Below, one piece after another: positions 1 to 9,991 of a stretch of DNA of 64,000 bases; the first letter of the stretch is position 1; each line of letters begins with the position of its first letter. Under the pieces are notes generated by a model. It did not search any database, had not been told where the DNA came from, and worked only from the letters and a program-made list of their open reading frames with translations. The translations under genes and the position numbers were made by a program. This stretch comes from Sulfuricurvum sp. (lineage in GTDB: Bacteria > Campylobacterota > Campylobacteria > Campylobacterales > Sulfurimonadaceae). Location of the stretch: NCBI GenBank assembly GCA_030694265.1, contig JAUXYP010000002.1:310001-374000 (forward strand), read 5' to 3'.

Positions 1-136
1 TCGAACAGTCGTCTTGAATAATGATTTCAAAGGGTTGAAGGCCTTGCGCTGCTATGGAGTCTAGCTGCTCTCGCAAATAATGCGATCCGTTATACGTAGC
101 GATGACGATAGAAATAGAATTACAAGAATTTTGCAT
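1..136 (-). CDS. Glycosyltransferase family 2, N-terminal fragment (runs off the window)
   Basis: The first 45 codons are in the window and start with ATG at 136. The reading contains ISIVIATYNG, then LREQLDSIAAQ and IIIQDDCS. This is the typical start of a GT-A fold family 2 glycosyltransferase: first beta strand, nucleotide-binding loop, and a DD before the second strand. It overlaps the end of the upstream gene by 17 bp, so it is the last visible gene of the polysaccharide operon. The acceptor and sugar cannot be told from this fragment. Confidence 0.75.
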   Translation of the reverse strand, partial: MQNSCNSISIVIATYNGSHYLREQLDSIAAQGLQPFEIIIQDDCS

Positions 137-902
137 GGAGGTAGTCGTAACGTTTTTTCAGGCTGACGATTATTTTTTTATTGCATATTAGATTAAGCCA
201 TTTGGAACTTGATAAAAATAAAGAGGTACAGGTGGTTCGGATAAACTTGGGTTGTAAAACGCGTTGATATTTACTAATGAGTCGTGATTTCGCAGTAAAA
301 AAACTTTCATTACAATTTCCGCCGCTTTTGTGATAAAGATGAAAGTCAATGACATAGGCATTGTAACCTAGAATATTGGCTATTATGCATAAATCAACAC
401 CGTAAAAATGAAAGCCTGTTAAATTATTAGAGATTGAAAGATTGGCATCTTTACGAATGAGTAAAAAATTTTCATCAAGACTTTGAACACGTGCGGGAAA
501 ACTTCCCTTTGATGCGTTCATTTCGTATGGATCACTGATTCGAATGGCTTTTTGAGTCAAGCCATTGTAGCCTGCATTTCCTGCTATAGCCCAATTTGGA
601 TCCAACCTATTGAGGTCTTCTATGCACTTCATCAGCGTATCGATTTTATCGTAAGAAAGAAGAATGTCTTGATGGCAAATAATGATATATTTTCCAGTTG
701 CTTTGGTTAAAAATGTTTTTACCCCTTGAAAACCGTCATATTTATTTCCATTGCTGTTGTCAGCATATAAAAATTCACTTATCTCTTCAGTAAAGCCAGC
801 AGCTTGGAAGGAATCAAGCATCTGAGCATATTCTTGTTTATCTGTGACAAGAGAACAGATACTAAACAGTTTTGCATCAGAGAGGGTGTCGATATCGATC
901 AT
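120..902 (-). CDS. Putative glycosyltransferase of the surface polysaccharide operon
   Basis: The protein has 260 residues if it starts at the ATG at 902, which overlaps the rmlB stop as ATGA. A longer version from 926 would overlap more. The segment KYIIICHQDILLSYDKID looks like the centre of a GT-A glycosyltransferase, with HQDI in the place of the usual DXD. There is also a GFHFYGVDLCIIA segment, common in LPS-type glycosyltransferases of this shape. No signal peptide or membrane segment is evident. Its place between rmlB and another glycosyltransferase gene suggests it adds a sugar, perhaps rhamnose, to the O-chain or outer core. The substrate is not known. Confidence 0.6.
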   Translation of the reverse strand: MIDIDTLSDAKLFSICSLVTDKQEYAQMLDSFQAAGFTEEISEFLYADNSNGNKYDGFQGVKTFLTKATGKYIIICHQDILLSYDKIDTLMKCIEDLNRLDPNWAIAGNAGYNGLTQKAIRISDPYEMNASKGSFPARVQSLDENFLLIRKDANLSISNNLTGFHFYGVDLCIIANILGYNAYVIDFHLYHKSGGNCNESFFTAKSRLISKYQRVLQPKFIRTTCTSLFLSSSKWLNLICNKKIIVSLKKRYDYLHAKFL

Positions 903-1915
903 TTTTGATATTTTTCCAAATACCATTCAATCGTTTTCACGATTCCGGTATCAAAATTTTCATCAGCTTTCCAGCCAAGCTCCGTTTCGATTTTGGTAGC
1001 ATCGATTGCATATCGTCGATCATGTCCGGCGCGGTCTTCTACATAGGTGATAAGACTATTGTAGCTCTTTGCGTTAGATTTAGGTTTCATGGTATCAAGT
1101 AGGGTACAAATACGTTCTGCAATCTGATTGTTGTTACGCTCATTACGTCCGCCGATATTGTACACTTCTCCACTTCGCCCGCTATGGTAGACTAGATCAA
1201 TTCCTTTGCAGTGATCCAGAACATAGAGCCAGTCACGAATATTTTTGCCATCACCGTAGATAGGAATATTCTCACCTGAAAGAGCTTTGCGGATGATGGT
1301 CGGGATCAGTTTTTCATCATGTTGTTTTGGCCCGTAGTTGTTTGAGCAGTTGGTGATAACGGTATCCATCCCATAGGTATGATGATAGGAACGTACAATC
1401 ATATCGCTTCCTGCTTTGGAAGCACTATACGGGCTATTAGGTGCGTATGAAGTTTCTTCAGTAAATAACCCTGTTTGACCCAAAGTTCCATACACTTCGT
1501 CGGTTGAGATGTGATGAAAGCGGCATCCTTCATATCCGGTTTTAAACATGAATGGTTTTTCCATCCATGATTTATAGGCAACATCAATTAGAGTGAAGCT
1601 ACCGTTAACATTGGTTTGCATAAAGACACCCGGATTTTTGATGGAGTTGTCGACATGGCTTTCCGCGGCAAAGTGGATAACACCGCGGATATCATATCGG
1701 GCAAAGAGCGATTCAACGAGAGGACGATTACAGATATCCCCTTGTACAAAAACATGACGGTCAGTATCGGTGACATCTGATAGGTTTGCCATATCTCCGG
1801 CATAGGTGAGTAGATCAAGATTGATAAGACGGACATCTGAATATTTGTTTAAAAAGTAAGGAACAAAGTTGCTCCCGATAAATCCGGCACATCCGGTGAC
1901 TAAAATGGTTTTCAT
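899..1915 (-). CDS. rmlB: dTDP-glucose 4,6-dehydratase
   Basis: A 338-residue protein of the extended short-chain dehydrogenase family and normal length for RmlB. It catalyses the second step of dTDP-L-rhamnose synthesis, dTDP-glucose to dTDP-4-keto-6-deoxyglucose. The NAD-binding GCAGFIGSNF lies at the N terminus. The catalytic YSASKAGSD (YxxxK) and the STDEVYG segment with the dehydratase Asp-Glu pair are present, and GDGKNIRDWLYV is the usual nucleotide-sugar-binding segment. The start overlaps the rmlD stop by 4 bp (ATGA), as expected for translational coupling. Cytoplasmic. Confidence 0.95.
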   Translation of the reverse strand: MKTILVTGCAGFIGSNFVPYFLNKYSDVRLINLDLLTYAGDMANLSDVTDTDRHVFVQGDICNRPLVESLFARYDIRGVIHFAAESHVDNSIKNPGVFMQTNVNGSFTLIDVAYKSWMEKPFMFKTGYEGCRFHHISTDEVYGTLGQTGLFTEETSYAPNSPYSASKAGSDMIVRSYHHTYGMDTVITNCSNNYGPKQHDEKLIPTIIRKALSGENIPIYGDGKNIRDWLYVLDHCKGIDLVYHSGRSGEVYNIGGRNERNNNQIAERICTLLDTMKPKSNAKSYNSLITYVEDRAGHDRRYAIDATKIETELGWKADENFDTGIVKTIEWYLEKYQK

Positions 1916-2781
1916 GCTTTTTCTCCTAGGTGCTCAAGACATTGTTTTAGACTGTTTTTCCAATATGGTATGGTAATGCCGAAGTCGTTTTTTATTTTTG
2001 CTTTATTCAGTAAACTGTAGTGAGGTCGTGGTGCAGGAAGAGGGTATTCTTCTGCGGTAATAGCATTAACACTGCAATCGATTTTTGAAAGCTCAAAAAT
2101 TGATTGCGTAAAGTCATACCAGCTAGCAACGCCTTCATTACTATAATGGTAAATTTCAGGTGTTTCATTTTTTATTTGAGGAAGAATATCTAAAATTGTC
2201 TTTGCTAAATCTCGTGCATAGGTTGGAGTGCCCACCTGATCAAAAATTACGCTTAAACTATCACGTTCTTTTCCTAAGCGGAGCATTGTTTTAACGAAGT
2301 TATTGCCGAAGGAGGAATAAACCCATGATGTGCGTATGATAATACTGTTTTTAGGAGATGCTTCGAGAATGGCATTTTCTCCATCACGTTTTGTGCGGCC
2401 ATAAATCCCTTGTGGATCGGTGGGATCAGTTTCGATATAGGGGCGGTAGTTTTGGCCATTAAAAACATAATCCGTAGAGATGTGGATGAGTGAAATGTTC
2501 TTCTTTTTTGCAATTTTTGCAAGCAACGAAACGGCACGATGGTTAATTGTATTAGCAAGATCACTTTCACTTTCGGCTTTATCCACAGCAGTATAGGCAG
2601 CACAGTTGATGATGACATCAAATGTTTTATTGTCAAAGTAGTCTTCTAATTTACAAAGATTGCTGAAATCAAGAGTATTACGGTCAACGAAGGTAAATTC
2701 ATACTGCGTGTAAAAACTACTTAACTCTTTAAGCTCACTTCCTAATTGTCCGTTTTCCCCAGTGATAAGAATTTTATACAT
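1912..2781 (-). CDS. rmlD: dTDP-4-dehydrorhamnose reductase
   Basis: The last enzyme of dTDP-L-rhamnose synthesis reduces the 4-keto group with NAD(P)H. I place the start at the ATG at 2781 ([14 protein letters not shown]), giving 289 residues. An upstream in-frame start at 2814 would add residues unlike the family. The N-terminal GENGQLGSEL is the Rossmann dinucleotide motif. STDYVFNG and YGRTKRDGE carry the catalytic Thr and the YxxxK pair. It overlaps the 3' end of rmlC by 8 bp and rmlB by 4 bp, so the four rml genes form one unit. Confidence 0.93.
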   Translation of the reverse strand: MYKILITGENGQLGSELKELSSFYTQYEFTFVDRNTLDFSNLCKLEDYFDNKTFDVIINCAAYTAVDKAESESDLANTINHRAVSLLAKIAKKKNISLIHISTDYVFNGQNYRPYIETDPTDPQGIYGRTKRDGENAILEASPKNSIIIRTSWVYSSFGNNFVKTMLRLGKERDSLSVIFDQVGTPTYARDLAKTILDILPQIKNETPEIYHYSNEGVASWYDFTQSIFELSKIDCSVNAITAEEYPLPAPRPHYSLLNKAKIKNDFGITIPYWKNSLKQCLEHLGEKA

Positions 2782-3346
2782 AGAGGTTTTCACTGAAATC
2801 AAAGTGGTCGGCATTTATAAAGAGAGGTTGATTGGTGTCTTTGGCAGAAAGTTGTAATTTAGAGCTCTCGGCGATCCAATCGATATTTAAAGCAGGATCA
2901 TCAAACGCGATTCCACGGTCACATTGGGGAGAGTAATAATTATCCACTTTGTAGGCGAATGTACATGTTTCACTTAGGACAATAAAGCCATGAGCAAAAC
3001 CTCGTGGTATAAACATCTGACGTTTGTTCTCACCGCTTAAACGTACGGCGACATGTTGGCCAAAGGTCGGGGAACCTTCTCTTATATCAACCGCTACATC
3101 CAGTACTTCTCCCTCGATAATACGCACCAATTTACTCTGAGCAAATGGAGGAAGTTGATAGTGTAATCCTCTAAGAACTCCATACGAGCTTTTACTTTCG
3201 TTATCTTGACAGAAAGGAACACTGAATCCTAAAAATGCTTCGAGCTTGTCGGCACGAAAGGTTTCGACGAAGTAGCCTCTCTCGTCTCCATGAATCTTTG
3301 GATCAATGAGTACAACATCTGGAATGGATGTACGGGTGAATATCAT
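2774..3346 (-). CDS. rmlC: dTDP-4-dehydrorhamnose 3,5-epimerase
   Basis: A 190-residue cupin-fold epimerase, the usual length. Family marks are [11 protein letters not shown] near the N terminus, GVLRGLHYQ with the catalytic His, [16 protein letters not shown], and [14 protein letters not shown]. It converts dTDP-4-keto-6-deoxyglucose to the L-lyxo form for RmlD. The start overlaps the rmlA stop by 4 bp. Confidence 0.95.
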   Translation of the reverse strand: MIFTRTSIPDVVLIDPKIHGDERGYFVETFRADKLEAFLGFSVPFCQDNESKSSYGVLRGLHYQLPPFAQSKLVRIIEGEVLDVAVDIREGSPTFGQHVAVRLSGENKRQMFIPRGFAHGFIVLSETCTFAYKVDNYYSPQCDRGIAFDDPALNIDWIAESSKLQLSAKDTNQPLFINADHFDFSENLYV

Positions 3347-4233
3347 TCGCCTATTTTCCCTTCATTAGCTCTGCGGATCAAATACTGACCGTATTGGTTC
3401 TTTGACAATGGTTTAGCTAATTCGAGCAATTTTTCTTTAGTAATATATCCCATCTCAAAAGCGATTTCCTCAAGACATGCGACCTTAAGGCCCTGGCGAT
3501 TTTCAATCGTTTGAATAAACATACTAGCTTCCAGTAAGCTCTCGTGTGTGCCGGTATCGAGCCATGCATAGCCACGACCCATGAGCTCGACTTTGAGAGC
3601 GTTTTGCGCTAAATACTCTTGATTGACAGTCGTAATCTCAAGTTCTCCGCGATCAGACGGCTTAATATTCTTTGCGATTTCGACGACGCTGTTTGGATAA
3701 AAATAAAGCCCGATAACGGCATACGAACTTTTAGGTTTGAGAGGTTTTTCTTCGATGGAGAGGACATTACCTTCTTTGTCAAATTCGGCAACACCATAGC
3801 GCTCAGGATCTTTGACCCAATAGCCAAATACGGTCGCCTTTTTCTCTTCAGTGACATTACGAACAGATTGAGCCAGTAATTTGGTTAGACCATGACCGTG
3901 GAAGATGTTATCTCCTAATACCAAACATACATCATCATTACCGATAAAATCTGCACCAAGAATAAAGGCTTGAGCAAGACCATCAGGGCTAGGCTGTACA
4001 CAATATTCGAAACGCATTCCGATGTCACTTCCATCCCCTAAAAGTTCTTCAAAGCGGGGTAAATCAGTAGGTGTAGAGATGATAAGCACTTCCGTAATGC
4101 CTGCAAGCATTAAAACGGATAGAGGGTAGTAAACCATCGGTTTATCATAAATGGGGACGAGTTGCTTACTAACCCCTTTTGTGATTGGGTAGAGTCGTGT
4201 GCCGCTTCCTCCGGCTAAAATAATACCTTTCAT
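3343..4233 (-). CDS. rmlA: Glucose-1-phosphate thymidylyltransferase
   Basis: A 296-residue nucleotidyltransferase that makes dTDP-glucose from dTTP and glucose-1-phosphate, the first step of the rhamnose pathway. The N terminus has [14 protein letters not shown], the signature activation loop, followed by [27 protein letters not shown] and [13 protein letters not shown] are the metal- and sugar-binding segments. Length and sequence fit the short RmlA type. It begins with TAATG on the stop codon of the preceding glycosyltransferase, so coupling is likely. Confidence 0.95.
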   Translation of the reverse strand: MKGIILAGGSGTRLYPITKGVSKQLVPIYDKPMVYYPLSVLMLAGITEVLIISTPTDLPRFEELLGDGSDIGMRFEYCVQPSPDGLAQAFILGADFIGNDDVCLVLGDNIFHGHGLTKLLAQSVRNVTEEKKATVFGYWVKDPERYGVAEFDKEGNVLSIEEKPLKPKSSYAVIGLYFYPNSVVEIAKNIKPSDRGELEITTVNQEYLAQNALKVELMGRGYAWLDTGTHESLLEASMFIQTIENRQGLKVACLEEIAFEMGYITKEKLLELAKPLSKNQYGQYLIRRANEGKIGE

Positions 4234-5075
4234 TATTCATTCTCCTTCGGGTGTTGTTCAAGTCCATTACGGCATACATAGCGATTTGCATCAAAATTAC
4301 GTTTTAAAATTGCATCATTCTCTTTGAGGGTATCAGCATTAAAGTTTTTTTTGTGGTATAAATGATAAATATTTGCACTATTTCGGCATGATTTTAGTTC
4401 AATCCCTAACCCTCTAAACCGCCATCCAAGATCAATATCTTCTCCAACCGAAGGCTTCGTATAATCTTCATCTAAGCCATTGATGGCAAGCATGTCTTGT
4501 TTGTAGCAAGAATAATTGCATCCAATCATATAGCGAACATGGCGGTTTTTAAGAAGGCGTGCCATCCACCCTGTGTAAGGAAGATAGATTCCTTCTTCAT
4601 AGTGTCGTGTTCCCGCACGGTGATGAGAGATAGCATTAAATAGGTAGTTTTTTGTGAGATTTTGAATAGATAACGTATGGTCGTAGATTTCTTTGGTGAT
4701 TTTTTCACCCAGTTCAGAGCGTTTTCCGCAACACACTTTACCAGGTTCACTGCAAGCAATATGACCCTCAACGAACCGTGGATGGGGTATACAATCCCCA
4801 TCAATAATTATAAGATAATCACCGGAAGCTTTTTTGATAGCATTATTAAGAGAGCGAGCCTTGCGCCATCCAGTATCTTCTTGCGTAAGATGAATTACCC
4901 CTGGCAGTGTTTCAGATGCCATGAGTTGAGCCATTTCCACACAATTACCATCTTCCGCGATAATGATCTCATCTGCTTTAACACTTTGCTTTCGAATAGC
5001 GTCAAATAAAATTTTTAATGCTGCCGTATTTTTATAAACTGCAATAATTAGTGATATTCTCTTTGGTTTAATCAT
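4233..5075 (-). CDS. Glycosyltransferase family 2 protein
   Basis: A 280-residue GT-A glycosyltransferase. The first segment is [18 protein letters not shown] follows, and [13 protein letters not shown] contains the DGD form of the metal-binding DXD. A C-terminal segment, [19 protein letters not shown], has the ED pair expected for the catalytic base in family 2 enzymes with a galactosyltransferase-like C-terminal part. Its stop overlaps the rmlA start by one base. It probably adds a sugar during LPS core or O-antigen assembly at the inner face of the cytoplasmic membrane. The sugar is not known. Confidence 0.85.
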   Translation of the reverse strand: MIKPKRISLIIAVYKNTAALKILFDAIRKQSVKADEIIIAEDGNCVEMAQLMASETLPGVIHLTQEDTGWRKARSLNNAIKKASGDYLIIIDGDCIPHPRFVEGHIACSEPGKVCCGKRSELGEKITKEIYDHTLSIQNLTKNYLFNAISHHRAGTRHYEEGIYLPYTGWMARLLKNRHVRYMIGCNYSCYKQDMLAINGLDEDYTKPSVGEDIDLGWRFRGLGIELKSCRNSANIYHLYHKKNFNADTLKENDAILKRNFDANRYVCRNGLEQHPKENE

Positions 5076-5123
5076 GACGTTATTATATCCTATTTACGTT
5101 ATTGCATGAAATGCTGGGGTGCA

Positions 5124-6137
5124 CTATTTTGGAGTAATAAACGGCTTAATCGCATTTGCTACCATCGATGGCAGTATTTGTTTCATGCATTGATTATCGT
5201 TGCACGATTTTATTCGACGGGTAGCATTGCATGGACTGCATTCTAAGTTCATAGATATAATATGTATGTTATTAAAAGGAGTAGGGTATGGGCCTGTTCC
5301 TTTTGAATTTGAAGGTCCAAATAAAGCAAAAGTTCGTGTATTGACTGCTGATGCAATATGGGATGGACCAGTGTCAGCTGTAATAATAATTTCTGCGTTA
5401 CGGATAATGGTGATTAATTCCGGAAGAGTTGATTTACCAACTAGGTCAATAACCGATGAGGAAAAAGGACGTAAGGAATCGAAAAACGCCTCTTCACCCT
5501 TTCCTCCGATGATAACAACATTATAGATTGGTGCAAGATATTCAATCAGTTCTTTCCAATGATTGATTGGCCATGCACGATGTGTAAATTTCCTATGATG
5601 ACTGGTACTGGCATTGATGACAATGTAGTGTTTGGGTAGAGCAAATCTTTGCTCTACGGCGGAAGTCTCTTCGCCAAATAGCTCAGGATAAGAATTTTGC
5701 ATGATGACAGGGTCTATGATACTTTCATACATTGTCTTGAGACTGTCGATAACATGTGGATTTGGCATACCTCTGATTTGATTATAGGGCATTCCTAATT
5801 TATGGGTTGCAACTATTTTTTTTACTAAAGGGTAAAAAATATGGCCTGATTCTAGATTAATTAATAGATCATAAGGGTGTTTTTTGGAGTGCTCAATAAT
5901 TTTTCTTTTTTCTTTGCTAAAAATAATAGGAAAACGGCGGTGCTTTAAATGAAAAATACGATTAATTCGTTGGTCAAGTTTAAAGAGAGCCGAAGCTGCA
6001 GGTGTGCCGACCCAATCTATTTCTATATTTTCACCGTACTGCTGTTTTAATGCTTCTACAACCGGTAAAGCGAATATTGTTTCACCCAGTGCTCCACATC
6101 GTATGATAAGTACACGTTTTATATTTTCTAAAATCAT
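5124..6137 (-). CDS. Family 9 glycosyltransferase (ADP-heptose:LPS heptosyltransferase type)
   Basis: A 337-residue GT-B fold protein. The start VLIIRCGALGETIFALPVVEAL is the classic GT9 N terminus, and IIITADTGPSHIASAV followed by ALFGPSN is the family's donor-binding segment. The C-terminal part has a CSPCN...C...CMKQI cluster seen in many heptosyltransferases. It is the first gene of the operon leading to the rml cassette, separated from the next gene by 48 bp. I cannot tell whether it is the heptosyltransferase I, II or III type. Confidence 0.88.
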   Translation of the reverse strand: MILENIKRVLIIRCGALGETIFALPVVEALKQQYGENIEIDWVGTPAASALFKLDQRINRIFHLKHRRFPIIFSKEKRKIIEHSKKHPYDLLINLESGHIFYPLVKKIVATHKLGMPYNQIRGMPNPHVIDSLKTMYESIIDPVIMQNSYPELFGEETSAVEQRFALPKHYIVINASTSHHRKFTHRAWPINHWKELIEYLAPIYNVVIIGGKGEEAFFDSLRPFSSSVIDLVGKSTLPELITIIRNAEIIITADTGPSHIASAVNTRTFALFGPSNSKGTGPYPTPFNNIHIISMNLECSPCNATRRIKSCNDNQCMKQILPSMVANAIKPFITPK

Positions 6138-6161
6138 TTTTTATGAACTTTCATTTTTTTT

Positions 6162-6167
6162 ATTATA
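6162..6167 (-). promoter_or_regulatory. -10 box for the polysaccharide operon
   Basis: A TATAAT hexamer (read on the minus strand) lies 24 bp upstream of the heptosyltransferase start in an AT-rich stretch. No good -35 hexamer is visible at 17 bp, which is usual in Campylobacterota. It lies outside the left end of the genomic island, so the island did not separate it from its gene. Confidence 0.45.
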
Positions 6168-6231
6168 ACAAAAATAACGTTGTTGCACTAGATGGTTGAA
6201 TGAGCGGATTTATGGGAGTTTTTTGTGATTT

Positions 6232-6259
6232 ATTTAAAAGGGTGGCTCCGGATACTGGA
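6232..6259. repeat. Left attachment site of the Dnd island (tRNA-Asn 3' end copy)
   Basis: These 28 bases are identical to 27634-27661. The shared block includes GGCTCCGGATACTGGA, the reverse complement of the tRNA-Asn 3' end with its CCA. Weaker similarity runs about 30 bp further left (TTTATGGG... in both). This is the pattern left by a tyrosine recombinase that integrates into a tRNA gene and rebuilds its 3' end. Confidence 0.85.
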
Positions 6260-6391
6260 GACAATAAAAGTGATTCTGAAATTATAATAATTAGTCTATT
6301 AAAATAAGATAAATCGCCTAATATAGGGATTTTCAAGGATTTTCCGCTCTGTTTATTCGCGTATAGTAATATCAGTTCGTATCAAAACTAT

Positions 6392-6411
6392 CGGAAAATA
6401 GCCGGAAAAAA
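6392..6411. repeat. Island end repeat, left copy
   Basis: CGGAAAATAGCCGGAAAAAA, a perfect 20 bp match in the same orientation to 27531-27550. It lies 132 bp inside the left attachment site, and its partner lies 83 bp inside the right one. An arm-type recombinase binding site is one explanation. An older nested attachment site is another. Confidence 0.6.
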
Positions 6412-6666
6412 TCAGGTTGAAGCCTTTATTTTTTGAGTATTATTCCAAGCTCTTAATCTCTTTTTAGACACACTCCTTCAAATATTGATTGATATTCTGT
6501 TCCAGATACTCTCCCTTTTCATTTCCTAAATTTATTGGTAATTTTTTTTCAGTCTATCAGATTATTATCATTCCATACAAGAGGCTTATTCAGTTCTTAT
6601 TGTAATTTTTTTATAAAGGCTACATATTTGACTGCTAATAAAATAGAAATCTTTTACTTAACTAGA

Positions 6667-6672
6667 TATAAT
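6667..6672 (+). promoter_or_regulatory. -10 box of the dndCDE operon
   Basis: TATAAT within ACTAGATATAATCGC, 27 bp upstream of the chosen dndC start. A weak AAAGG Shine-Dalgarno lies between. No clear -35 box is seen, as is common in this phylum. Confidence 0.5.
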
Positions 6673-6699
6673 CGCACTAATAGTAAAGGTATAAATTAT

Positions 6700-8022
6700 A
6701 TGAGTGAACTATCCAATAAAATAGAAATTGTTAAAGCTCGTCTCAAAGAAGAGTTTCTTTCGGATACTCGTCCATGGGTAGTAACTTTTTCTGGGGGTAA
6801 AGATTCTACTACTGTTTTACATTTGGTTGTTGACATGCTTCTTGAAATGAAAAATGAAGGTGTGAAACAATCGAAAAAAGTTTATGTCGTTTCTTCGGAT
6901 ACGGGTGTAGAAATGCCGTTGATTGAAGATTACGTTGGCAACAAACTTAATCAAATTCGTGAATTTTCCAAAAATGAGCATCTAGATATCCATGTGGAAA
7001 AGCTTTCTCCTAAAGTAACAGAGAGCTTTTGGACTTTACTTTTGGGAAAAGGATATCCATCTCCCAACCAAACTTTTAGATGGTGTACCGATAGGATGAA
7101 AATTCGTCCTGCTACTTATTTTTTAAAAAGCTTATCAGATAAAAATGAATCTATTCTAATGCTGTTAGGGGTTAGAAGCGATGAGTCCGTTTCTCGTGCA
7201 GCATCTATTGAAAGACGTACGGATAATCATCGTGGTTTTTCGATGCATCCAGACATCCCTAATGCATTTATTTATTCACCGATTAAAGATTGGACTAATC
7301 CTGAAGTATGGGCTTTTTTAAGTACACATCCTGCCCCATGGGGAAAACACGAAGATATGATGGTTCTCTATGATAAAGGTTCAGGAGAAGGGGATTGTAA
7401 TGTTGCTTTAAATCCTGAATCTTCTTCTTGTGGAAAGACACGTTTTGGTTGTTGGGTTTGTACTGTTGTAGGCAAAGACAAATCCATGGATAATATGCTT
7501 AAAAATCCGGAAGATATGTGGATGAAACCGCTTCATGAGTTTAGAAACCTTTTAGAGGAGTATCGAGATCCTGATAGTGGAAAGCGTCAGCCTCGTCGAC
7601 GTAATGGGCAAAAATCCATTGGACCTTTTAAGCTTGAAACACGTAAAGAGCTACTCGAAAAGCTTTTATCTACGGAGAAAGATCTTAAAGCAGAACTTGC
7701 AGGTAAAACACTAATAAGTGATGATGAGATTGTTCAGCTTCAAGTAGAATGGCTCAACGATGGCGACTTCTTTGAAAGTGCTATAAATTTAGCAAAAAAA
7801 TATGGTCGTAATGTTAACTATGAGTCAGTTAAAGCTTTTAATGAGGATGAACAAGACTATATCGATGGTATATGTAAAGAAAATGATATAAACAAAGAAC
7901 TTATTGATCATATTATGCAGTGCGAACATTCTTATCGGCACCATAGTATTCGATCTAAAGCTTTTAGTGAGTTTGAGACTATTGTTGAACGTTTTGCAAA
8001 AGGACAACTCAATGAAGTTTAA
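6700..8022 (+). CDS. dndC: DNA phosphorothioation protein DndC (PAPS-reductase-like sulphurtransferase)
   Basis: DndC activates the DNA backbone for sulphur insertion, using ATP pyrophosphatase chemistry and an iron-sulphur cluster. The ATG at 6700 gives 440 residues; the reading frame extends to 6535, but that part is AT-rich and unlike the family. The PP-loop VTFSGGKDSTTVLHLV lies near residue 30. Cysteines suited to a 4Fe-4S cluster are in RWCTDRMK and in SSSCGKTRFGCWVC. It is the first gene of dndCDE and overlaps dndD by 11 bp. No dndA desulfurase gene is nearby, so sulphur probably comes from a chromosomal IscS/NifS. Confidence 0.93.
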   Translation: MSELSNKIEIVKARLKEEFLSDTRPWVVTFSGGKDSTTVLHLVVDMLLEMKNEGVKQSKKVYVVSSDTGVEMPLIEDYVGNKLNQIREFSKNEHLDIHVEKLSPKVTESFWTLLLGKGYPSPNQTFRWCTDRMKIRPATYFLKSLSDKNESILMLLGVRSDESVSRAASIERRTDNHRGFSMHPDIPNAFIYSPIKDWTNPEVWAFLSTHPAPWGKHEDMMVLYDKGSGEGDCNVALNPESSSCGKTRFGCWVCTVVGKDKSMDNMLKNPEDMWMKPLHEFRNLLEEYRDPDSGKRQPRRRNGQKSIGPFKLETRKELLEKLLSTEKDLKAELAGKTLISDDEIVQLQVEWLNDGDFFESAINLAKKYGRNVNYESVKAFNEDEQDYIDGICKENDINKELIDHIMQCEHSYRHHSIRSKAFSEFETIVERFAKGQLNEV

Positions 8023-9991
8023 ATCCATAGCGATACAAAATCTTTTCTCTTATCATGGGAAAATTATTTTTGAATTCAACAACGATAAGCTACCTATAAC
8101 TATTATTATCGGGGAAAATGGTTTTGGTAAAACTTCGTTTATAAATGCTATTAAATTGGCTCTTCATGGAATCTCTAAAGATCTACTACAAATTGGAGCA
8201 CAAAGTCTTACGAAGTCGGAGTTTGTTTTAGGAAGTAAAGATAAAAACTTTAGTGGTATGCTCAATCGTAATGCGAAGTTAGCTGGTGAAAATACGGCTA
8301 AAGTCGTCATAGAAATTGATGAGGGTGATATTTTTAAAGTAGAGCGTTCTTTTCATTTTGAAGGGAAAAATTATACAGAAACTCTATCGCTTATAGATGA
8401 AGATGGTACAGTCTTTGCGCAAGATAGTGATGCACAAGATATTATTAACTCTAAGCTCTCTCCAACTATGGCAAAGTTTTTTTTCTTTGATGGTGAAAAG
8501 GTACAAACCATTGCTGACTTCTCGCATGAAGAATTCACAAAAATGCTTGAAGATGTACTCGAACTGGATATTTATGATCAGATGATTAAAGATTCGGAAT
8601 CTATCATTCGTAAGATTACAAAAAATGAGCTAGGTGCTGATCTGCAAAAAGAAGTAGAAGAAAAATTTAAAAAACTCCAAGAGCTTGAAGCAGAAATTGA
8701 TGATAGTAAAGAGAAGCTAAAGCATGAACAAAAAACTGTGCTAAAAGAGTTAAACACTTCTTTATCACGAGTTGAAAATAAACTAAGTAAACTCAAAAGT
8801 AAGTTTACTAGCTCCATAGCTAGAATAAAAGAAAACCATAAAGAGCAAAACGAAGAAAAAAAGAGATTGACTGAGCTGTTAAAGCAAGCGACTCTCGTTC
8901 AGCTACCTCTATTGCTTAACCCAAAACTAGCCAAAAAAGTATCGACTGATATCGATACCAACTATAGAGGTAAAATTCAAATTGATACTGATCTTTTAGC
9001 CCAAAAAAAAGCCGATCTATTAGCACTTTTGAATGTAGATAGTGCATCTGTAGCAAATGCTTTTGATAAAGTATTTTCTGCTTCTAGTGAAAAGCAAAGT
9101 GTTCCTTTCGCTGACCCATATCGTATTGAAAAACAGTTTGATTCACTGCCTCGGATTGATCTTCCAAATCTATTGAAATCATTATCAGAAAATAGACTAT
9201 GTTTAATAGAGACGCAGCAAGAGTTACATTTACTCGAAGCTCAACAAGACAACGAACTCAAAGATGCTGAAGCTGATAGAGCTATAGAGAAAGAGCTACT
9301 TAAAAATATAGGTCACCAAGAAGCTATATGTGAAGCTTTAGAAGCCAAGATTATTGAGCTTATGAATGAGCATAAAAGTCTCAATAGTGAATATTCGAAG
9401 CTAACCATTGTAGAGCACAAGCATGACCTTACGCAAAAGAAGATTGATACACTTCACTCGGTTATAAAAGTGGCTGGGCAGATGAAAAGTAAGATCAAAA
9501 AAGATAAACGCCTTTCGCTTGAAAAAACGATCAATGAAAAATTTACTAGACTTAAAAAAGAAGGTTATGAAGCAGATAGCATTTGCTTAGATGAAGACTT
9601 CAATATCAACATCTACGATAAAGAAAATATAGCTATGGATATCCTCTCAAGCTCGTCAGGACAAAAACAGATCATTGCTACAGCATTGATATGGGGAATC
9701 TCGGAATACATCCCTGAAGAGATCCCTATGATCATCGATACACCACTAGGTCGTCTGGATGAAAAGAATCAAACGCGCATACTCAATGAGTTCTATCCTA
9801 ACGCCTCAAATCAGGTCATTATCCTGCCGACACCTAGTGAGCTAAGGCATGAGGGCTTTACGCAGTTAAAAGCGCATATAGAGCAAGTATACGAGCTTAA
9901 AAATGCTGGTTCCGCTACAACGGTACGAGAAGTGTCAGCAGATAGTGTTATCCACGCTAAATCACCACAATTAAGTCTGGAGTTAGTCTAA
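8012..9991 (+). CDS. dndD: DNA phosphorothioation ATPase DndD
   Basis: A 659-residue SMC/Rad50-like ATPase of the Dnd complex. The ATG at 8012 follows an AAGGA site inside the end of dndC. The Walker A is GENGFGKTS near residue 35. A long charged coiled-coil region fills the middle (KLQELEAEIDDSKEKLKHE and later blocks). The ABC signature SSSGQKQ and Walker B IPMIIDTPLGRLDE lie near the C terminus. No CxxC zinc hook is apparent. DndD is thought to provide ATP-driven DNA opening or nicking during phosphorothioation. The stop overlaps dndE as TAATG. Confidence 0.93.
   Translation: MKFKSIAIQNLFSYHGKIIFEFNNDKLPITIIIGENGFGKTSFINAIKLALHGISKDLLQIGAQSLTKSEFVLGSKDKNFSGMLNRNAKLAGENTAKVVIEIDEGDIFKVERSFHFEGKNYTETLSLIDEDGTVFAQDSDAQDIINSKLSPTMAKFFFFDGEKVQTIADFSHEEFTKMLEDVLELDIYDQMIKDSESIIRKITKNELGADLQKEVEEKFKKLQELEAEIDDSKEKLKHEQKTVLKELNTSLSRVENKLSKLKSKFTSSIARIKENHKEQNEEKKRLTELLKQATLVQLPLLLNPKLAKKVSTDIDTNYRGKIQIDTDLLAQKKADLLALLNVDSASVANAFDKVFSASSEKQSVPFADPYRIEKQFDSLPRIDLPNLLKSLSENRLCLIETQQELHLLEAQQDNELKDAEADRAIEKELLKNIGHQEAICEALEAKIIELMNEHKSLNSEYSKLTIVEHKHDLTQKKIDTLHSVIKVAGQMKSKIKKDKRLSLEKTINEKFTRLKKEGYEADSICLDEDFNINIYDKENIAMDILSSSSGQKQIIATALIWGISEYIPEEIPMIIDTPLGRLDEKNQTRILNEFYPNASNQVIILPTPSELRHEGFTQLKAHIEQVYELKNAGSATTVREVSADSVIHAKSPQLSLELV

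Noticed and set aside
6437-6540. Short minus-strand reading (ending ...YLKECV) inside the island's left end
   Set aside because: About 29 codons after a stop, with no start codon and no ribosome binding site. Probably chance or an old remnant.
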